From assembly GCF_001612945.1 (NCBI RefSeq), contig NZ_BDBK01000008.1:496001-560000 (forward strand): a stretch of DNA of 64,000 nucleotides, given 5' to 3'. Below, in pieces: positions 1 to 8,609 of the stretch. Position numbers and translations under genes: made by a program. This DNA comes from Nocardia inohanensis NBRC 100128 (GTDB lineage Bacteria > Actinomycetota > Actinomycetes > Mycobacteriales > Mycobacteriaceae). Numbering within the stretch: position 1 is the stretch's first letter; every line of letters starts with the position of its first letter. Below the pieces are notes generated by a model. That model did no database searches. It was not told where the DNA came from and saw only the letters and a program-made list of their open reading frames with translations.

Positions 1-29
1 GCGGCCCGGATACCGCGCCGCGCGCTCAT
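1..29 (-). CDS. start of a further operon gene (cut by window edge)
   Basis: An ATG on the minus strand overlaps the stop codon of the amidohydrolase gene in an ATGA arrangement, the same 4-base coupling used by the permease and ATPase genes of this operon. The first codons would read MSARRGIRA before the window ends. Too little is visible to name a product. The call rests only on the coupling, and the ATG could be chance. Confidence 0.4.
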
Positions 30-1267
30 GCCCACCGTCCGGGCAGCTCGAAACCCTCCAGATCGGTATCGACCCGAACGACCGCACCACGATGCACGAC
101 GGTGCGTCCGGCGGGCCGATCCATCACGGCCGCAGTGGGATTCGCCGCGCCGAGCAGCACGAACTCGGCGGGATCCCCCGGCTCGAAACCGGGATGCAGA
201 CCGAGCCGGTCGAGCGGTTCGAGCCCGCGATCCAGAATGCCCGCCCCACCCCAGGTGGCGACCGCGAGCGCGTGTTCGATCTCGAGGTCGGAGGAGAATC
301 CGTTGGTGAACGCCAATTGCCAAGCGCGGTCGAGCATATCGCCGTTGCCGTAGGGCGACCAGAAGTCACGCTGGCCGTCCATACCCACCCCCACCCGCAC
401 GCCCGCGGCGGCCAGCTCGAGCAGCGGCAGCTCCCATCCCTTCGGCCCGGCCGCATGGGTGATCGCCACCTGGTTGACCGCCAGCCGGTCGATGGTCGCG
501 GGCACCCCGGGCAGACCGCCGCACAGACTGCGCGCGTGCGAAATGGTCACCAGCCCTTGCATTCCCAGCGCTTCGACGCGATCGAGGATCAGCGACATGG
601 TGAACAGCCCGAGTTCCCCGGCTTCGTGCAGATGGATATCGACTCCGACCTGATGCCGTTCGGCCAGGCCGAAAACCGTATCCAGGTGCCGCACCGGATC
701 CCGATCGATTTCGCACGGATCGATGCCGCCGATCAGATCGGCGCCTTCGCGCAGCGCCGCGTCCAGCAGATCGGGCACGCCCGGCTCGAGCAGGATGCCC
801 ACTTGCGGAAACGCGACGATCTGCACATCGGCCAAGTCGGCGTACCGGTCACGCGCCGCCCGCACACCCTCGAACTTCTCCAGCCCGGAATCGGCATCCA
901 CCTGGGCGTGGGTGCGAATTCGAGTGGCCCCGTTGGCGATCGCGACGGCGAGGGCGAACGTGGCGCGCTCGGCGACGGAACGCTCGGCCGTACGCCAGCG
1001 CGCGCGGTCGTTCATGATCCGTCCCCAGCGCCCCGGCTCCCCCGTGTACTGGCGGACGGGCAACCCTAAACAGCTGGAGTCCAGGTGCAGATGCACATCC
1101 GAGAACGCGGGCAGGATCAGCTGCCCCCGCCCGTCCAGCCGGTCGTCGGCATCGGCGATGGAATCGATTGCGGCCGACGTGATCTCGGCCACCACTCCGT
1201 CCTTCACGACAATGTCGACAAGGTCACCGCCCCAGGGCCGCACCTGACCGATGCGCAGCGTGCTCAT
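26..1267 (-). CDS. cytosine deaminase-like amidohydrolase
   Basis: This 413-residue protein belongs to the amidohydrolase superfamily, on the CodA/isoguanine deaminase side. Expected metal ligands are visible: the H-x-H of DVHLHLD (H59, H61), DIHLHEAGELG near 210 with the proton-relay glutamate, ISHA near 243, and GVGMDGQRD near 298 supplying the late aspartate. Such enzymes deaminate or hydrolyse heterocyclic amides using Zn or Fe. It is the last full gene of the importer operon and starts 7 bases after the receptor gene stops, so it probably acts on what the transporter brings in. The substrate cannot be read from the sequence; a nucleobase, a creatinine-like compound or another cyclic amide are all possible. 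Confidence 0.85.
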   Translation of the reverse strand: MSTLRIGQVRPWGGDLVDIVVKDGVVAEITSAAIDSIADADDRLDGRGQLILPAFSDVHLHLDSSCLGLPVRQYTGEPGRWGRIMNDRARWRTAERSVAERATFALAVAIANGATRIRTHAQVDADSGLEKFEGVRAARDRYADLADVQIVAFPQVGILLEPGVPDLLDAALREGADLIGGIDPCEIDRDPVRHLDTVFGLAERHQVGVDIHLHEAGELGLFTMSLILDRVEALGMQGLVTISHARSLCGGLPGVPATIDRLAVNQVAITHAAGPKGWELPLLELAAAGVRVGVGMDGQRDFWSPYGNGDMLDRAWQLAFTNGFSSDLEIEHALAVATWGGAGILDRGLEPLDRLGLHPGFEPGDPAEFVLLGAANPTAAVMDRPAGRTVVHRGAVVRVDTDLEGFELPGRWA

Positions 1268-1274
1268 GGATCGA

Positions 1275-2801
1275 TCAGCCCTTCCCGAAGCTCGCGGTGC
1301 CCACGGTGATCATGCCGTCGGCGCGCGGCGTCCACCGCAGTTCCGGATCCACCGCATAGCTGGTGTCGGGCGTGTACAGCCCGACGATCAGCGCCTGCGC
1401 GTCGTTGAGCCGGAACAGTTCGCTGTAGGCGTCGATGCGGGCCTGTCCGCTGACGGTGCGGGTCTTAGCGACCAGCGCCTTGGTGGCGGGCAGCATGGCG
1501 TAATCGTTCTGCTGGCCGCCGAACATGGAGGACACGGGCGCGTCGCCGTCCATGGTCGAAGGCGCGTAGGTGTTCAGGTACAGACCCGCCACGGCCTTCT
1601 TGCCGTAGATGATCTGCGACAGGCTGGCCTGATCGGTGCCCTGCAAGGTGACGGTGAGACCGGCCTTGGCCAGATCACCCTGGATGGCCTGCGCGATCTC
1701 CGAACTCAGCGGGATGCGGCCGTTGGTGGCGTACTGGAAGGGAATCGGCTGCCCGCTGTACCCGGATTCGGCGACCAGCTGCTTGGCCTTGGCGAGATCA
1801 CGTTGCGCCGCCGGGTAATTCGGGTTGAAGCCGCCCACGTTCCGGGCGACGAGCTGATTGTCGACCGTGGCCCGGCCGGCCAGTACGGTCTTGACGATGG
1901 CCTCACGATCGATCGCCAGCGAAATCGCTTCGCGCACTTTCTGATTCGCCAGCGGCCCCGCCGAGGAGTTCATGCCCAGGAAGGTCACCCCGTTGGAGGT
2001 GTTGGCTTTCACCGAGATACTCGACGAACCCGACACCGCTGACACCTGATTCGGTGCGATGAGCGCGATATCCAGGCTGCCGGATTGCACACCGTTGAGG
2101 CGGGCATCGGCATCGCCGACGGTCTTGAAGGTCACCTTCTCGATCTCGGCGGGCGTCCCCCAATAGTTCGGATTGCGCTTGAGCACGTATTCCACCCCGC
2201 GGGTGTAATGGTCGAACACGAACGGCCCGGAGCCCACCGGGGCGGCGGCGAATCCGGCGGAACCGAGCTTGGTGTACACCGCTTCGGGCACGATCGAGAC
2301 GCCGGTGACAATGGTCGGCCACGCCGAATAGGCGGCGTTCAAAGTGAATTCGACGGTGTTCTGCGGCCCGACGGCGGCGGATTCGAACATCTCCATATAG
2401 GACGCCGGATCGCCGGTGGGGTTGGCTTTGATCGTGTTGTAGGTGAACGCCACATCGGAGGCTTTCACCGGCTCGCCGTTATGGAATTTCGCGTCCTCGC
2501 GGATGGTGAAGCTCCACCGCGTGAAGTCCTCGTTGTGCTCCCATTTCGTGGCCAGCAGCGGATTGATCTTGCCGTCGGCGTCGAAGCGGGCCAACTGGTC
2601 GAAGGCCGCGAAGTAGTAGTTGTAGCCCGCGAGCGAGCCGTCCATGATCGGGTCGGGCGCCTTCTCCGGTTCGGCGACCGCACCGACCACGATCTCGTGT
2701 GACGACGCGGCCGAACTGCCCGCGGGCGCGCAGCCGCTCAGCGCCACGGTGGCGGCGAGGACGGCCAATCCGGCCATCGCGGTGGGAATCTTGAATCTCA
2801 C
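1275..2801 (-). CDS. ABC importer substrate-binding lipoprotein, peptide/nickel family
   Basis: This is a family 5 extracellular solute-binding protein (SBP_bac_5, DppA/OppA/NikA type) of 508 residues. I chose the GTG at 2801 because GAGGA lies 7 bases upstream and because the protein then opens with a clean lipoprotein signal: VRFKIP, a hydrophobic stretch and the lipobox ALSGC with C24 as the lipidated residue. An in-frame extension back to 2975 is Arg/Ser-rich and implausible. The family core follows, including KWEHNEDFTRWSFTIREDAKF-like sequence near 110. It is expected to be tethered outside the membrane and to feed the permeases encoded upstream in the same operon. Confidence 0.9.
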   Translation of the reverse strand: MRFKIPTAMAGLAVLAATVALSGCAPAGSSAASSHEIVVGAVAEPEKAPDPIMDGSLAGYNYYFAAFDQLARFDADGKINPLLATKWEHNEDFTRWSFTIREDAKFHNGEPVKASDVAFTYNTIKANPTGDPASYMEMFESAAVGPQNTVEFTLNAAYSAWPTIVTGVSIVPEAVYTKLGSAGFAAAPVGSGPFVFDHYTRGVEYVLKRNPNYWGTPAEIEKVTFKTVGDADARLNGVQSGSLDIALIAPNQVSAVSGSSSISVKANTSNGVTFLGMNSSAGPLANQKVREAISLAIDREAIVKTVLAGRATVDNQLVARNVGGFNPNYPAAQRDLAKAKQLVAESGYSGQPIPFQYATNGRIPLSSEIAQAIQGDLAKAGLTVTLQGTDQASLSQIIYGKKAVAGLYLNTYAPSTMDGDAPVSSMFGGQQNDYAMLPATKALVAKTRTVSGQARIDAYSELFRLNDAQALIVGLYTPDTSYAVDPELRWTPRADGMITVGTASFGKG

Positions 2802-2832
2802 GGGGTTTCCTCGATCATCGGTAGGGCGGAAA

Positions 2833-3819
2833 TCAGTGGGGTACCGGAAAGTGGCAGGCCACCGTGTGGCCGTCGGAGCCGATCGGTGTGAGTGCCGGTT
2901 CACGCTGTGCGCAAAGCTCTTTCGCGGCGGGGCAGCGGGTGCGGAAGGTGCAGCCGCTCGGTGGGTTCGCGGCATCGGGCATCTCGCCGCGGATCAAGGC
3001 CGATGCGGTGCGGTCCCGCCGGTGCGGGTCGGGTATCGGCGCGGCGGCGATGAGCGCCCGGGTGTAGGGGTGGCGCGGCCGGGTGAAAACCTCCTCGGTC
3101 GCACCGATCTCCACCAGCTTGCCCAGATGCATGACCGCGACCCGGTCGGCCAGATGCCGCACCACCGACAGGTCGTGGGCGATGAACAGATACGACAACC
3201 CGAGGCGTTCCTGGAGATCCTGGAGCAGGTTGATCACCTGGGCCTGCACCGAGGCGTCGAGCGCGGACACCGGTTCGTCCAGCACCAGCACTTCCGGGTC
3301 CAGTGCCAGCGCCCGGGCGATGCCGAGGCGCTGGCGTTGCCCGCCGGAGAACGCCGCGGGACGGCGGGTCAGCGCATCCTGCCCGAGACCGACTTGGGCG
3401 AGCAGTTCGACGACGCGGTCTCGCGAATATCCGCCGGTGATGCGCAGCGGCTCGGCGACGATATCGTGCGCGGTCATGCGGGGATCGAGGGACGAGTACG
3501 GGTCTTGGAAGACCAGCTGAACGCGGTTGCGCAAGGCTCTTCGCTCACGCGCGCTCAACGCTGCCAGATCGTGGCCGAGCACGCGAATGGAACCCGCCCT
3601 GGGAGTGTTGATTCCGAACAGCGTCCGCACCAGGGTCGACTTGCCGCCGCCGGATTCGCCTACCAGGCCGAAGGTTTCACCGCGGCGCACGGCGAAGGTG
3701 ACGCCGTCGAGAGCGCGCAGCCTGCGTTCACCGCGCAGCCCGCGGCGGCTGCGGAAGGTGACCGCCAACCCCTCTACGCGTATGACCTCGTCAATGTTCT
3801 TGTCGACGGTTGTGCTCAT
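2833..3819 (-). CDS. ABC importer ATP-binding protein, OppF/DppF type
   Basis: This 328-residue ATPase carries Walker A GESGGGKST, the Q-loop VFQDPYSSLDP, signature FSGGQRQR and Walker B VLVLDEP. The C-terminus holds the oligopeptide-transporter extension with a cysteine cluster (CTFRTRCP, then LC and VAC), typical of DppF/OppF and sometimes associated with an iron-sulfur site. The ATG at 3819 overlaps the stop of the preceding ATPase gene as ATGA. With the partner ATPase it should power the dipeptide-type permease on the cytoplasmic face. Confidence 0.93.
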   Translation of the reverse strand: MSTTVDKNIDEVIRVEGLAVTFRSRRGLRGERRLRALDGVTFAVRRGETFGLVGESGGGKSTLVRTLFGINTPRAGSIRVLGHDLAALSARERRALRNRVQLVFQDPYSSLDPRMTAHDIVAEPLRITGGYSRDRVVELLAQVGLGQDALTRRPAAFSGGQRQRLGIARALALDPEVLVLDEPVSALDASVQAQVINLLQDLQERLGLSYLFIAHDLSVVRHLADRVAVMHLGKLVEIGATEEVFTRPRHPYTRALIAAAPIPDPHRRDRTASALIRGEMPDAANPPSGCTFRTRCPAAKELCAQREPALTPIGSDGHTVACHFPVPH

Positions 3820-4826
3820 GACGCGGCGTCCTGTCCGACGAGAGTGGATTCCAGTGCGGGCGGGCAGGCGAGGGCGCGGCCGGCCCCGAACGCGACCAAG
3901 GCGGGCGCGGTGGCATCGCAGTCGCTGTTCTTGCCCGCGAACTCGCAGCGCGGCGCGAACCCGCATCCGGCCGGACGGGCGGTCGGCGCGGGCGGAGCGC
4001 CGGGAATGGCGTAGGCGCGAGCCTCCTCACCGGCCTGCCCGAGCAGACTTCGTTGCAGCCCACGGGTATACGGGTGCGCGGCATCGTCGAACAGCTGCCA
4101 GACGGTGCCGGATTCGACGATCCGACCGGCGTACATGATCGCCACCCGATCGGCATGCTGGGCCACCAGTCCCAGATCGTGGGTGATCAGCACCATGGCG
4201 GCGCCGCTGCGTTCGCGGGCCTGCGCCAGCACCTCCATCAGCTGGGCTTGAATCGTCACATCGAGCGCGGTGGTGGGTTCGTCGGCGATGAGTATCGCGG
4301 GATCGTTAGCCATCGCCATGGCGATCACCGCGCGCTGGCGCATACCGCCCGACCATTCGTGCGGGTAGGCGCGAGAGCGTTGCGCGGGCTGCGGGATTCC
4401 CACATCGGTGAGCAGTTCGACGACGCGGCGGCGGCGTGTGCGGGCATCCAGGCGCTGATGAACCGCGAGTGCACGCTCGATCTGGATACCCACGCGGCGC
4501 ACCGGATTCAACGACGTCATCGGATCCTGGAAGACCATGCCGAGTTCCGCGCCGCGCAATCGGCGCAAAGTTTCGTCATCCGCGCCGACCAGTTCGCGGC
4601 CGCGGAAGCGAATACTGCCGCCGAAGATCGTCAACGGCGGGGTGAGCAGGCCGAGCACGGCAAGCATGGTCACCGATTTGCCGGAACCGGATTCGCCTAC
4701 CAGACACAGGACTTCACCGGCGTCCAGGCGCAAGCTGACCGAGTCGACGAGCACGACACGGCGGCCGTCCGCATCGACATATCCGACGGTCAGATCCGAG
4801 ACCTCCAGCAGCGGGGTGCCGCTCAT
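3816..4826 (-). CDS. ABC importer ATP-binding protein, OppD/DppD type
   Basis: This 336-residue ATPase has Walker A GESGSGKS, Q-loop VFQDPMTSLNP, signature WSGGMRQR and Walker B ILIADEP. An OppD-type C-terminal tail includes the cysteines in AGCGFAPRCEF. The open frame runs back to 5165, but the ATG at 4826 (MSGTPLLEVSDLTVGYV) gives the family N-terminus and makes an ATGA overlap with the permease stop. It forms the ATPase heterodimer with the OppF-type protein encoded next. Confidence 0.93.
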   Translation of the reverse strand: MSGTPLLEVSDLTVGYVDADGRRVVLVDSVSLRLDAGEVLCLVGESGSGKSVTMLAVLGLLTPPLTIFGGSIRFRGRELVGADDETLRRLRGAELGMVFQDPMTSLNPVRRVGIQIERALAVHQRLDARTRRRRVVELLTDVGIPQPAQRSRAYPHEWSGGMRQRAVIAMAMANDPAILIADEPTTALDVTIQAQLMEVLAQARERSGAAMVLITHDLGLVAQHADRVAIMYAGRIVESGTVWQLFDDAAHPYTRGLQRSLLGQAGEEARAYAIPGAPPAPTARPAGCGFAPRCEFAGKNSDCDATAPALVAFGAGRALACPPALESTLVGQDAAS

Positions 4827-5719
4827 GCCGCCACCGCCCCGGCACGGCCTTCGGTGCGAGCGATCGGCCTGCGCACCGTGCGCCGCAGTCCCTGTCCCGC
4901 TGCCGCGAAACGCTGACCGACCAACAGGGTTCCGGCGATCACCAGCAGCAACGCGACCGCCGGGACGATGGTCAGATACGGCGCCTGCCGCACGTACTTC
5001 TGCCCGTCGGTGATCATGAGACCCCAACTGGGCGTGGGTGGTTGGACTCCGAGACCGAGATAGTCGAAGGACGAGATCATGATCATCACATTTCCGAGAT
5101 CGGCGGCGGCGAGAATGCCGACCGGGACGAGCACATGGGGCACCACGTGTTTGCGCATCACCCACGCCGGGCCCGCGCCCAGCAATTGCGGGGCGATGAC
5201 GAAATCGCGCGCGGACAGGCCCAACGCGACCGAGCGGGCGACGCGCGCGTAACCGACCCAGAACGTCAGGCCCAGAATGGTGGCCATCAGTCCGACACTG
5301 GGTCCGCGCACCGCCGACAGCGCCAGGATGACCAGGCTCATCGGGACCGCCAATTGCACATCGGCGTAGCCCATGAGCAGGCTGTCCAGGGGGCCGCGGA
5401 AATAGCCGGAGACGGTGCCGACGACCACCCCGATCGCGGCGTTGACCGTCACGATGACCACGACCAGCACCAGGGTGATCCGGCCGGCCAGTGCCAGCCG
5501 GCTGGCCAGGTCGCGGCCGAGCGAGTCGGTGCCCAGCGGATAGTGCGCGGTCGTGAAGGGACGAGTGAACGCTTGCGCCAGCTCTTGCGCGTACGGGTCG
5601 TAGCCCGAGGTGAGCGGGTAGAGCAGCGCGAAACCCACCACCGTGCCGATCATGGCGAAACCTATGAGCGCGAAGGCATTTCGCGGTGACTTGAAGCGTT
5701 TGAGGGCGGCGGGGATCAT
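4823..5719 (-). CDS. ABC importer permease, DppC/OppC type
   Basis: This 298-residue inner-membrane permease begins with a hydrophobic segment (FALIGFAMIGTVVGFALLY) and then the DppC hallmark region HYPLGTDSLGRDLASRL near 80. The binding-protein-dependent transport domain follows, with an EAA-type loop around LGAGPAWVMRKHVVPHVL. It is coupled by ATGA overlaps to the permease before it and the ATPase after it. The last 25 residues are basic and cytoplasmic. Confidence 0.92.
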   Translation of the reverse strand: MIPAALKRFKSPRNAFALIGFAMIGTVVGFALLYPLTSGYDPYAQELAQAFTRPFTTAHYPLGTDSLGRDLASRLALAGRITLVLVVVIVTVNAAIGVVVGTVSGYFRGPLDSLLMGYADVQLAVPMSLVILALSAVRGPSVGLMATILGLTFWVGYARVARSVALGLSARDFVIAPQLLGAGPAWVMRKHVVPHVLVPVGILAAADLGNVMIMISSFDYLGLGVQPPTPSWGLMITDGQKYVRQAPYLTIVPAVALLLVIAGTLLVGQRFAAAGQGLRRTVRRPIARTEGRAGAVAA

Positions 5720-6636
5720 CGGACTCTCGCTCTCGGGTCGACGAAGCCGTACAGAATGTCGACGCAGAGGTTGACGACGACGAAGATGGTGGCGATGACG
5801 ATCAGCCCGGACTGCACGACCGGGAAATCGCGGCCGAACACCGAGGTGAGCATCAGCTGCCCCAGTCCGGGCCAGGCGAACACCGCCTCGACGATCACCA
5901 GACCGCCCAGCAGGGTGCCGAGATTGATGCCCGAAACGGTGAGCACGGGCAGCAGCGCATTGGGCAGCACCTCGCGCAACAGCACGGTCGAGCGCCGCTC
6001 GCCACGGGCATACGCGGTGCGCACGTAATCCTGTGCGCTCTCGGTGATCAGCGAATTGTCCAGCAGCCGTGAGTAAACGACGAACTGCCCGGTCGCGATG
6101 GTCACCGCGGGCATCACGATCGCCAGCGGATCGGCGCCCGCCAGCGACGGCAGCCAGCCCAGCGATACCGAGAACACCAGCACCAGCAGCAGCCCGAACA
6201 GGAAGTCCGGCACCGCGAGTCGCGCCGCGCCCAGCCCGAGCATGACTCCGCGCAGCGACCAGAACCCGCTCAGATGCACGGTGAGCACGGCGGCGAAGGC
6301 CAGCACCACCCCGATCAGGAATCCGACGACCCCGAGCTGCAACGAGGCGGGCAGCCGCTCCAGCACGATCGTCATCGACGAGGTGCCCTGTTGCCGGTAG
6401 GAGTCACCGAAATCGCCGCTGACGATCCCGCGCAGGTACTCGAAATACTGTGTCAGCGGCGGCTTGTCGAAGCCGAGCTTGGTATTCAAGGCCGCGATAT
6501 CGGCTTCGCTGGCGGTGTCGGGCAGCAGCGAGGCCGCCGGACTGCCGGTGAGCCGGCCCAGTACGAAGGCCAGCGAGACCACGGCGAACACGGTGATCAC
6601 CGCCTGGATCAGACGGCGCAGAAGGTAGCCGGTCAA
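5716..6636 (-). CDS. ABC importer permease, DppB/OppB type; first gene of operon
   Basis: This 306-residue DppB/OppB-type permease starts LTGYLLRRLIQAVITVFAVV, the usual first membrane segment. I place the start at the TTG at 6636 because AAGGAG sits 8 bases upstream. An ATG at 6663 in the same frame has no ribosome site and would put the start inside the operator-like palindrome. The family loop LGFDKPPLTQYFEYLRG and the EAA region (REVLPNALLPVLTVSG) are present. It ends in an ATGA overlap with the second permease gene. Confidence 0.88.
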   Translation of the reverse strand: MTGYLLRRLIQAVITVFAVVSLAFVLGRLTGSPAASLLPDTASEADIAALNTKLGFDKPPLTQYFEYLRGIVSGDFGDSYRQQGTSSMTIVLERLPASLQLGVVGFLIGVVLAFAAVLTVHLSGFWSLRGVMLGLGAARLAVPDFLFGLLLVLVFSVSLGWLPSLAGADPLAIVMPAVTIATGQFVVYSRLLDNSLITESAQDYVRTAYARGERRSTVLLREVLPNALLPVLTVSGINLGTLLGGLVIVEAVFAWPGLGQLMLTSVFGRDFPVVQSGLIVIATIFVVVNLCVDILYGFVDPRARVR

Positions 6637-6961
6637 ACTCGAACTCTCCTTGCCTCGCAGCATTCGGTATACAGAATCTGCCGGGCGCGTATCTCGGTTG
6701 TGTTCCGCATGTTTCGAGTTGGTGAACCATTTCACAAGCTGCTCGTGTCAAATACGCAGCAAGACTGCGCAAATCACGCGGTCACTGCCCAGCTACGGCC
6801 ACGTGCAACGGTTTCCGAGCGAATCCGAACACCCTCCAGCCGCCACCCGCGGGAAGGAATTCGGTCTACCAAATCGAAGACGAGGCGGTCCGACCCGCTC
6901 ACCTGAAGGGCAGCGACAGCCGTATCCGGCACCCCGCCCCACCGCTTCGTAGACTGACCCG
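6637..6961. promoter_or_regulatory. divergent control region between importer operon and GntR gene
   Basis: These 325 bases separate the importer operon from the GntR-family gene and contain no convincing gene. They hold the Shine-Dalgarno of the first permease gene (6645-6651 on the minus strand) and the palindrome listed separately. Both promoters must lie here, but I could not fix hexamers with confidence. Confidence 0.6.
6662..6677. promoter_or_regulatory. candidate operator for the adjacent GntR/FCD regulator
   Basis: ATTCGGTATACAGAAT is a 16-base inverted repeat with a single mismatched pair, centred on GTATAC. FadR/VanR-type GntR proteins commonly bind short palindromes of this kind with a central TATA-like core. 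It lies 26 bases upstream of the TTG start of the importer operon, where a bound dimer would block transcription. Assignment to this regulator is inference from position. Confidence 0.5.
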
Positions 6962-7681
6962 ATGCCCCCAGATCACCGATCGTCGCCACCAGCGATCGAC
7001 GACACCTCCCAAACGCGACGGATCTACGACGATCTTCGCCGCAGCATCATCACTGGGGTCTATGCCGAAGGCCAGAAACTCCCCGAGGCCCGGCTGGCCG
7101 AGATGCTCGGCACCTCGAGGCTTCCGGTCCGAGAAGCCTTGGCCCTCCTCGAATTCGACGGCATCGTCAGCGCCAGCCCGCGCCGCAGCGCCGTCGTCCG
7201 CTCCTGGGACCGCACCGCCGTCGAGGAACTCTTCGACATCCGCATCGGCCTCGAACCCCTCGCCGCGCGACTCGCAGCGGCCCGCATCCAGCAGGGCGCC
7301 GACAGTTCCCCCCTACATGCCGCCCTCCGAGAATCCAACGCGGCCATCGCATCTCACGACCCCCTGCGCATCGCCGAAGCCAACGCGAAACTGCACGGCG
7401 AAATCGTGGAGCTGGCCGGCAACTCCCTGCTCACCCAGCTGATGCGCACCATCCTGGCCCGCATGGCGTGGCTCTTCTTCATCACCACCAAACGCGCCGT
7501 AGCCGCCCAGCTCGACGAACACCACCACCTCATCGACGCCATCACCTCCGGCAACGAACGCCTCGCCGAATACGCCATGCTCGACCACACCGAAGCCGGC
7601 CGCGCCCCCACCCTGGCGATCATCACCGCACTACGCCACCCCGACGCGAAACTCCCACCCGAGCCCTCGCCGCCGCATTGA
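6962..7681 (+). CDS. GntR-family transcriptional regulator, FCD domain
   Basis: This 239-residue regulator has an N-terminal winged helix (YDDLRRSIITGVYAEGQKLPEARLAEMLG, then LPVREALALLEFDGIV) and an all-helical FCD effector domain from about residue 90 to 220. The metal-binding histidines expected in FCD domains appear in LHGEIVELAGN and EHHHLIDAI. Such proteins usually repress the adjacent catabolic or transport operon and release DNA on binding a small carboxylate or related ligand. It is divergent from the importer operon. The ATG at 6962 lacks a strong ribosome site. Confidence 0.9.
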   Translation: MPPDHRSSPPAIDDTSQTRRIYDDLRRSIITGVYAEGQKLPEARLAEMLGTSRLPVREALALLEFDGIVSASPRRSAVVRSWDRTAVEELFDIRIGLEPLAARLAAARIQQGADSSPLHAALRESNAAIASHDPLRIAEANAKLHGEIVELAGNSLLTQLMRTILARMAWLFFITTKRAVAAQLDEHHHLIDAITSGNERLAEYAMLDHTEAGRAPTLAIITALRHPDAKLPPEPSPPH

Positions 7682-7735
7682 CAGGGCGACGGCGAAGCCC
7701 ACATGAACCACCGGCCCGAACCGGTGCGGCCGAAG

Positions 7736-8026
7736 TCAGCAGAAACGGCCGTTACGGACCGCCGCCTTGGTGTCGAAACTCTCCGGAGTGACCACGGTCC
7801 GCACGACCGTCTGCTTGGCCAGATCCACCAGGAAGGTCCAGCCGCCGGCCAGAATGTGACCGTTACTGTCCACCCGGTTGACCTGGATGTACTTCCCACC
7901 CTGGCTGGGCCGGCGAGCGGCGAACGCCCCGAAACGAGCATCCTGAGCCTTCGCCCGCACCAGGGCGATCGCGGCGGCCGCCTGATCGCCGAGGTCCTCC
8001 GCCACGGCAGCGGTTTCGATGTGCAC
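7736..8026 (-). CDS. small hypothetical protein, 96 residues
   Basis: I do not recognise a family. The frame starts at GTG 8026 with GAGGGGAA 9 bases upstream. The N-terminal half is a probable amphipathic helix (EDLGDQAAAAIALVRAKAQ) and the C-terminal half looks like beta strands (KYIQVNRVDSNGHIL, then GWTFLVDLAKQTVVRTVV). There is no signal peptide or membrane segment. It converges with the GntR gene and has no operon partner, so context gives no function. The ribosome site and balanced composition make it more credible than the antisense frames. Confidence 0.6.
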   Translation of the reverse strand: MHIETAAVAEDLGDQAAAAIALVRAKAQDARFGAFAARRPSQGGKYIQVNRVDSNGHILAGGWTFLVDLAKQTVVRTVVTPESFDTKAAVRNGRFC

Positions 8027-8172
8027 GATCGTCAGTTCCCCTCATCAGGTCCAGCTTGTCGCCCCACTTCCTACCTTATGGGCCCCACATTCGGTAACCG
8101 AAACCTGAAGGCCGCGTGCGCACACCACCCTGAGCGCACCCGCGGCACTCACTGTTGAACGTGAACGCCTCG

Positions 8173-8382
8173 CTACCCGACCGCGAGCAGATGGAAGGCG
8201 GTTTTGCCGACCAGGCCGAAGTTGTTGTCCGACAACAGGATCAGGGATCGAGAACCGTCGAGCAGGGCCGGGCCCCAGGTCATGCCCTCGACGCATTGCG
8301 GATCCAGGCCGAGGGTCGCGAAGGCGACGAGCAGGCGCTTGGACACGGGGCGGGCGGTGGCCGGCGCGGCCGTCCCCGCCGA
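8173..8382 (-). pseudogene. C-terminal remnant of a phytase-like esterase
   Basis: One minus-strand frame reads ARPVSKRLLVAFATLG, then CVEGMTWGPALLDGSRSLI, then LLSDNNFGLVGKTAFHLLAV and a TAG stop at 8173. This matches the conserved end of the esterase-like activity of phytase family, where VEGMTWGP, LPDGxRxLxLVSDxNF and a final hydrophobic strand occur. About 69 codons remain. An in-frame TGA at 8383-8385 closes the frame upstream and I see no matching N-terminal sequence nearby. It is therefore most likely a decayed gene whose 5' part was deleted. Confidence 0.65.
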
Positions 8383-8385
8383 TCA

Positions 8386-8609
8386 ACGGTTGTCGTGGCG
8401 AAATCAAGGGCAGAATCGGCGGTATCGTGCCGAAATATCTAGAAGGGGAATAGTGGAGGTACCCCTTTTACGGGGGACATAAACATGCATATAACAATTT
8501 GATCACGAAGTGCGGTGGCGGGGACATTCGTCCTTGCTGCACGCCTGGCGTAGTGACAGTGTGGAGGGCAGTTTGGCTCAGTTCAACCTCAAGGACGAGG
8601 AGTTTTGAA
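8386..8609 (+). promoter_or_regulatory. leader and promoter region of the glycosyltransferase-debranching pair
   Basis: These 224 bases lie between the phytase-like remnant and the glycosyltransferase start. They are clearly less GC-rich than their surroundings around 8440-8520, where ATATAACAATTT offers a possible -10 element. A small inverted repeat, ACCCC-TTTTAC-GGGGG, sits at about 8460. No gene is supported. The ribosome site GAGGAG precedes the ATG at 8610 by 8 bases. Confidence 0.4.

Noticed and set aside
92..1069. 325-residue plus-strand frame opposite the amidohydrolase gene
   Set aside because: It has no domain and is His/Arg/Gln-rich, as expected for antisense of high-GC coding DNA. 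The amidohydrolase has all its metal ligands.
8155..8442. 95-residue plus-strand frame and 120-residue minus-strand frame in the same place
   Set aside because: Neither has a good ribosome site or composition. A third frame on the minus strand carries the phytase-like motifs and better explains the sequence.
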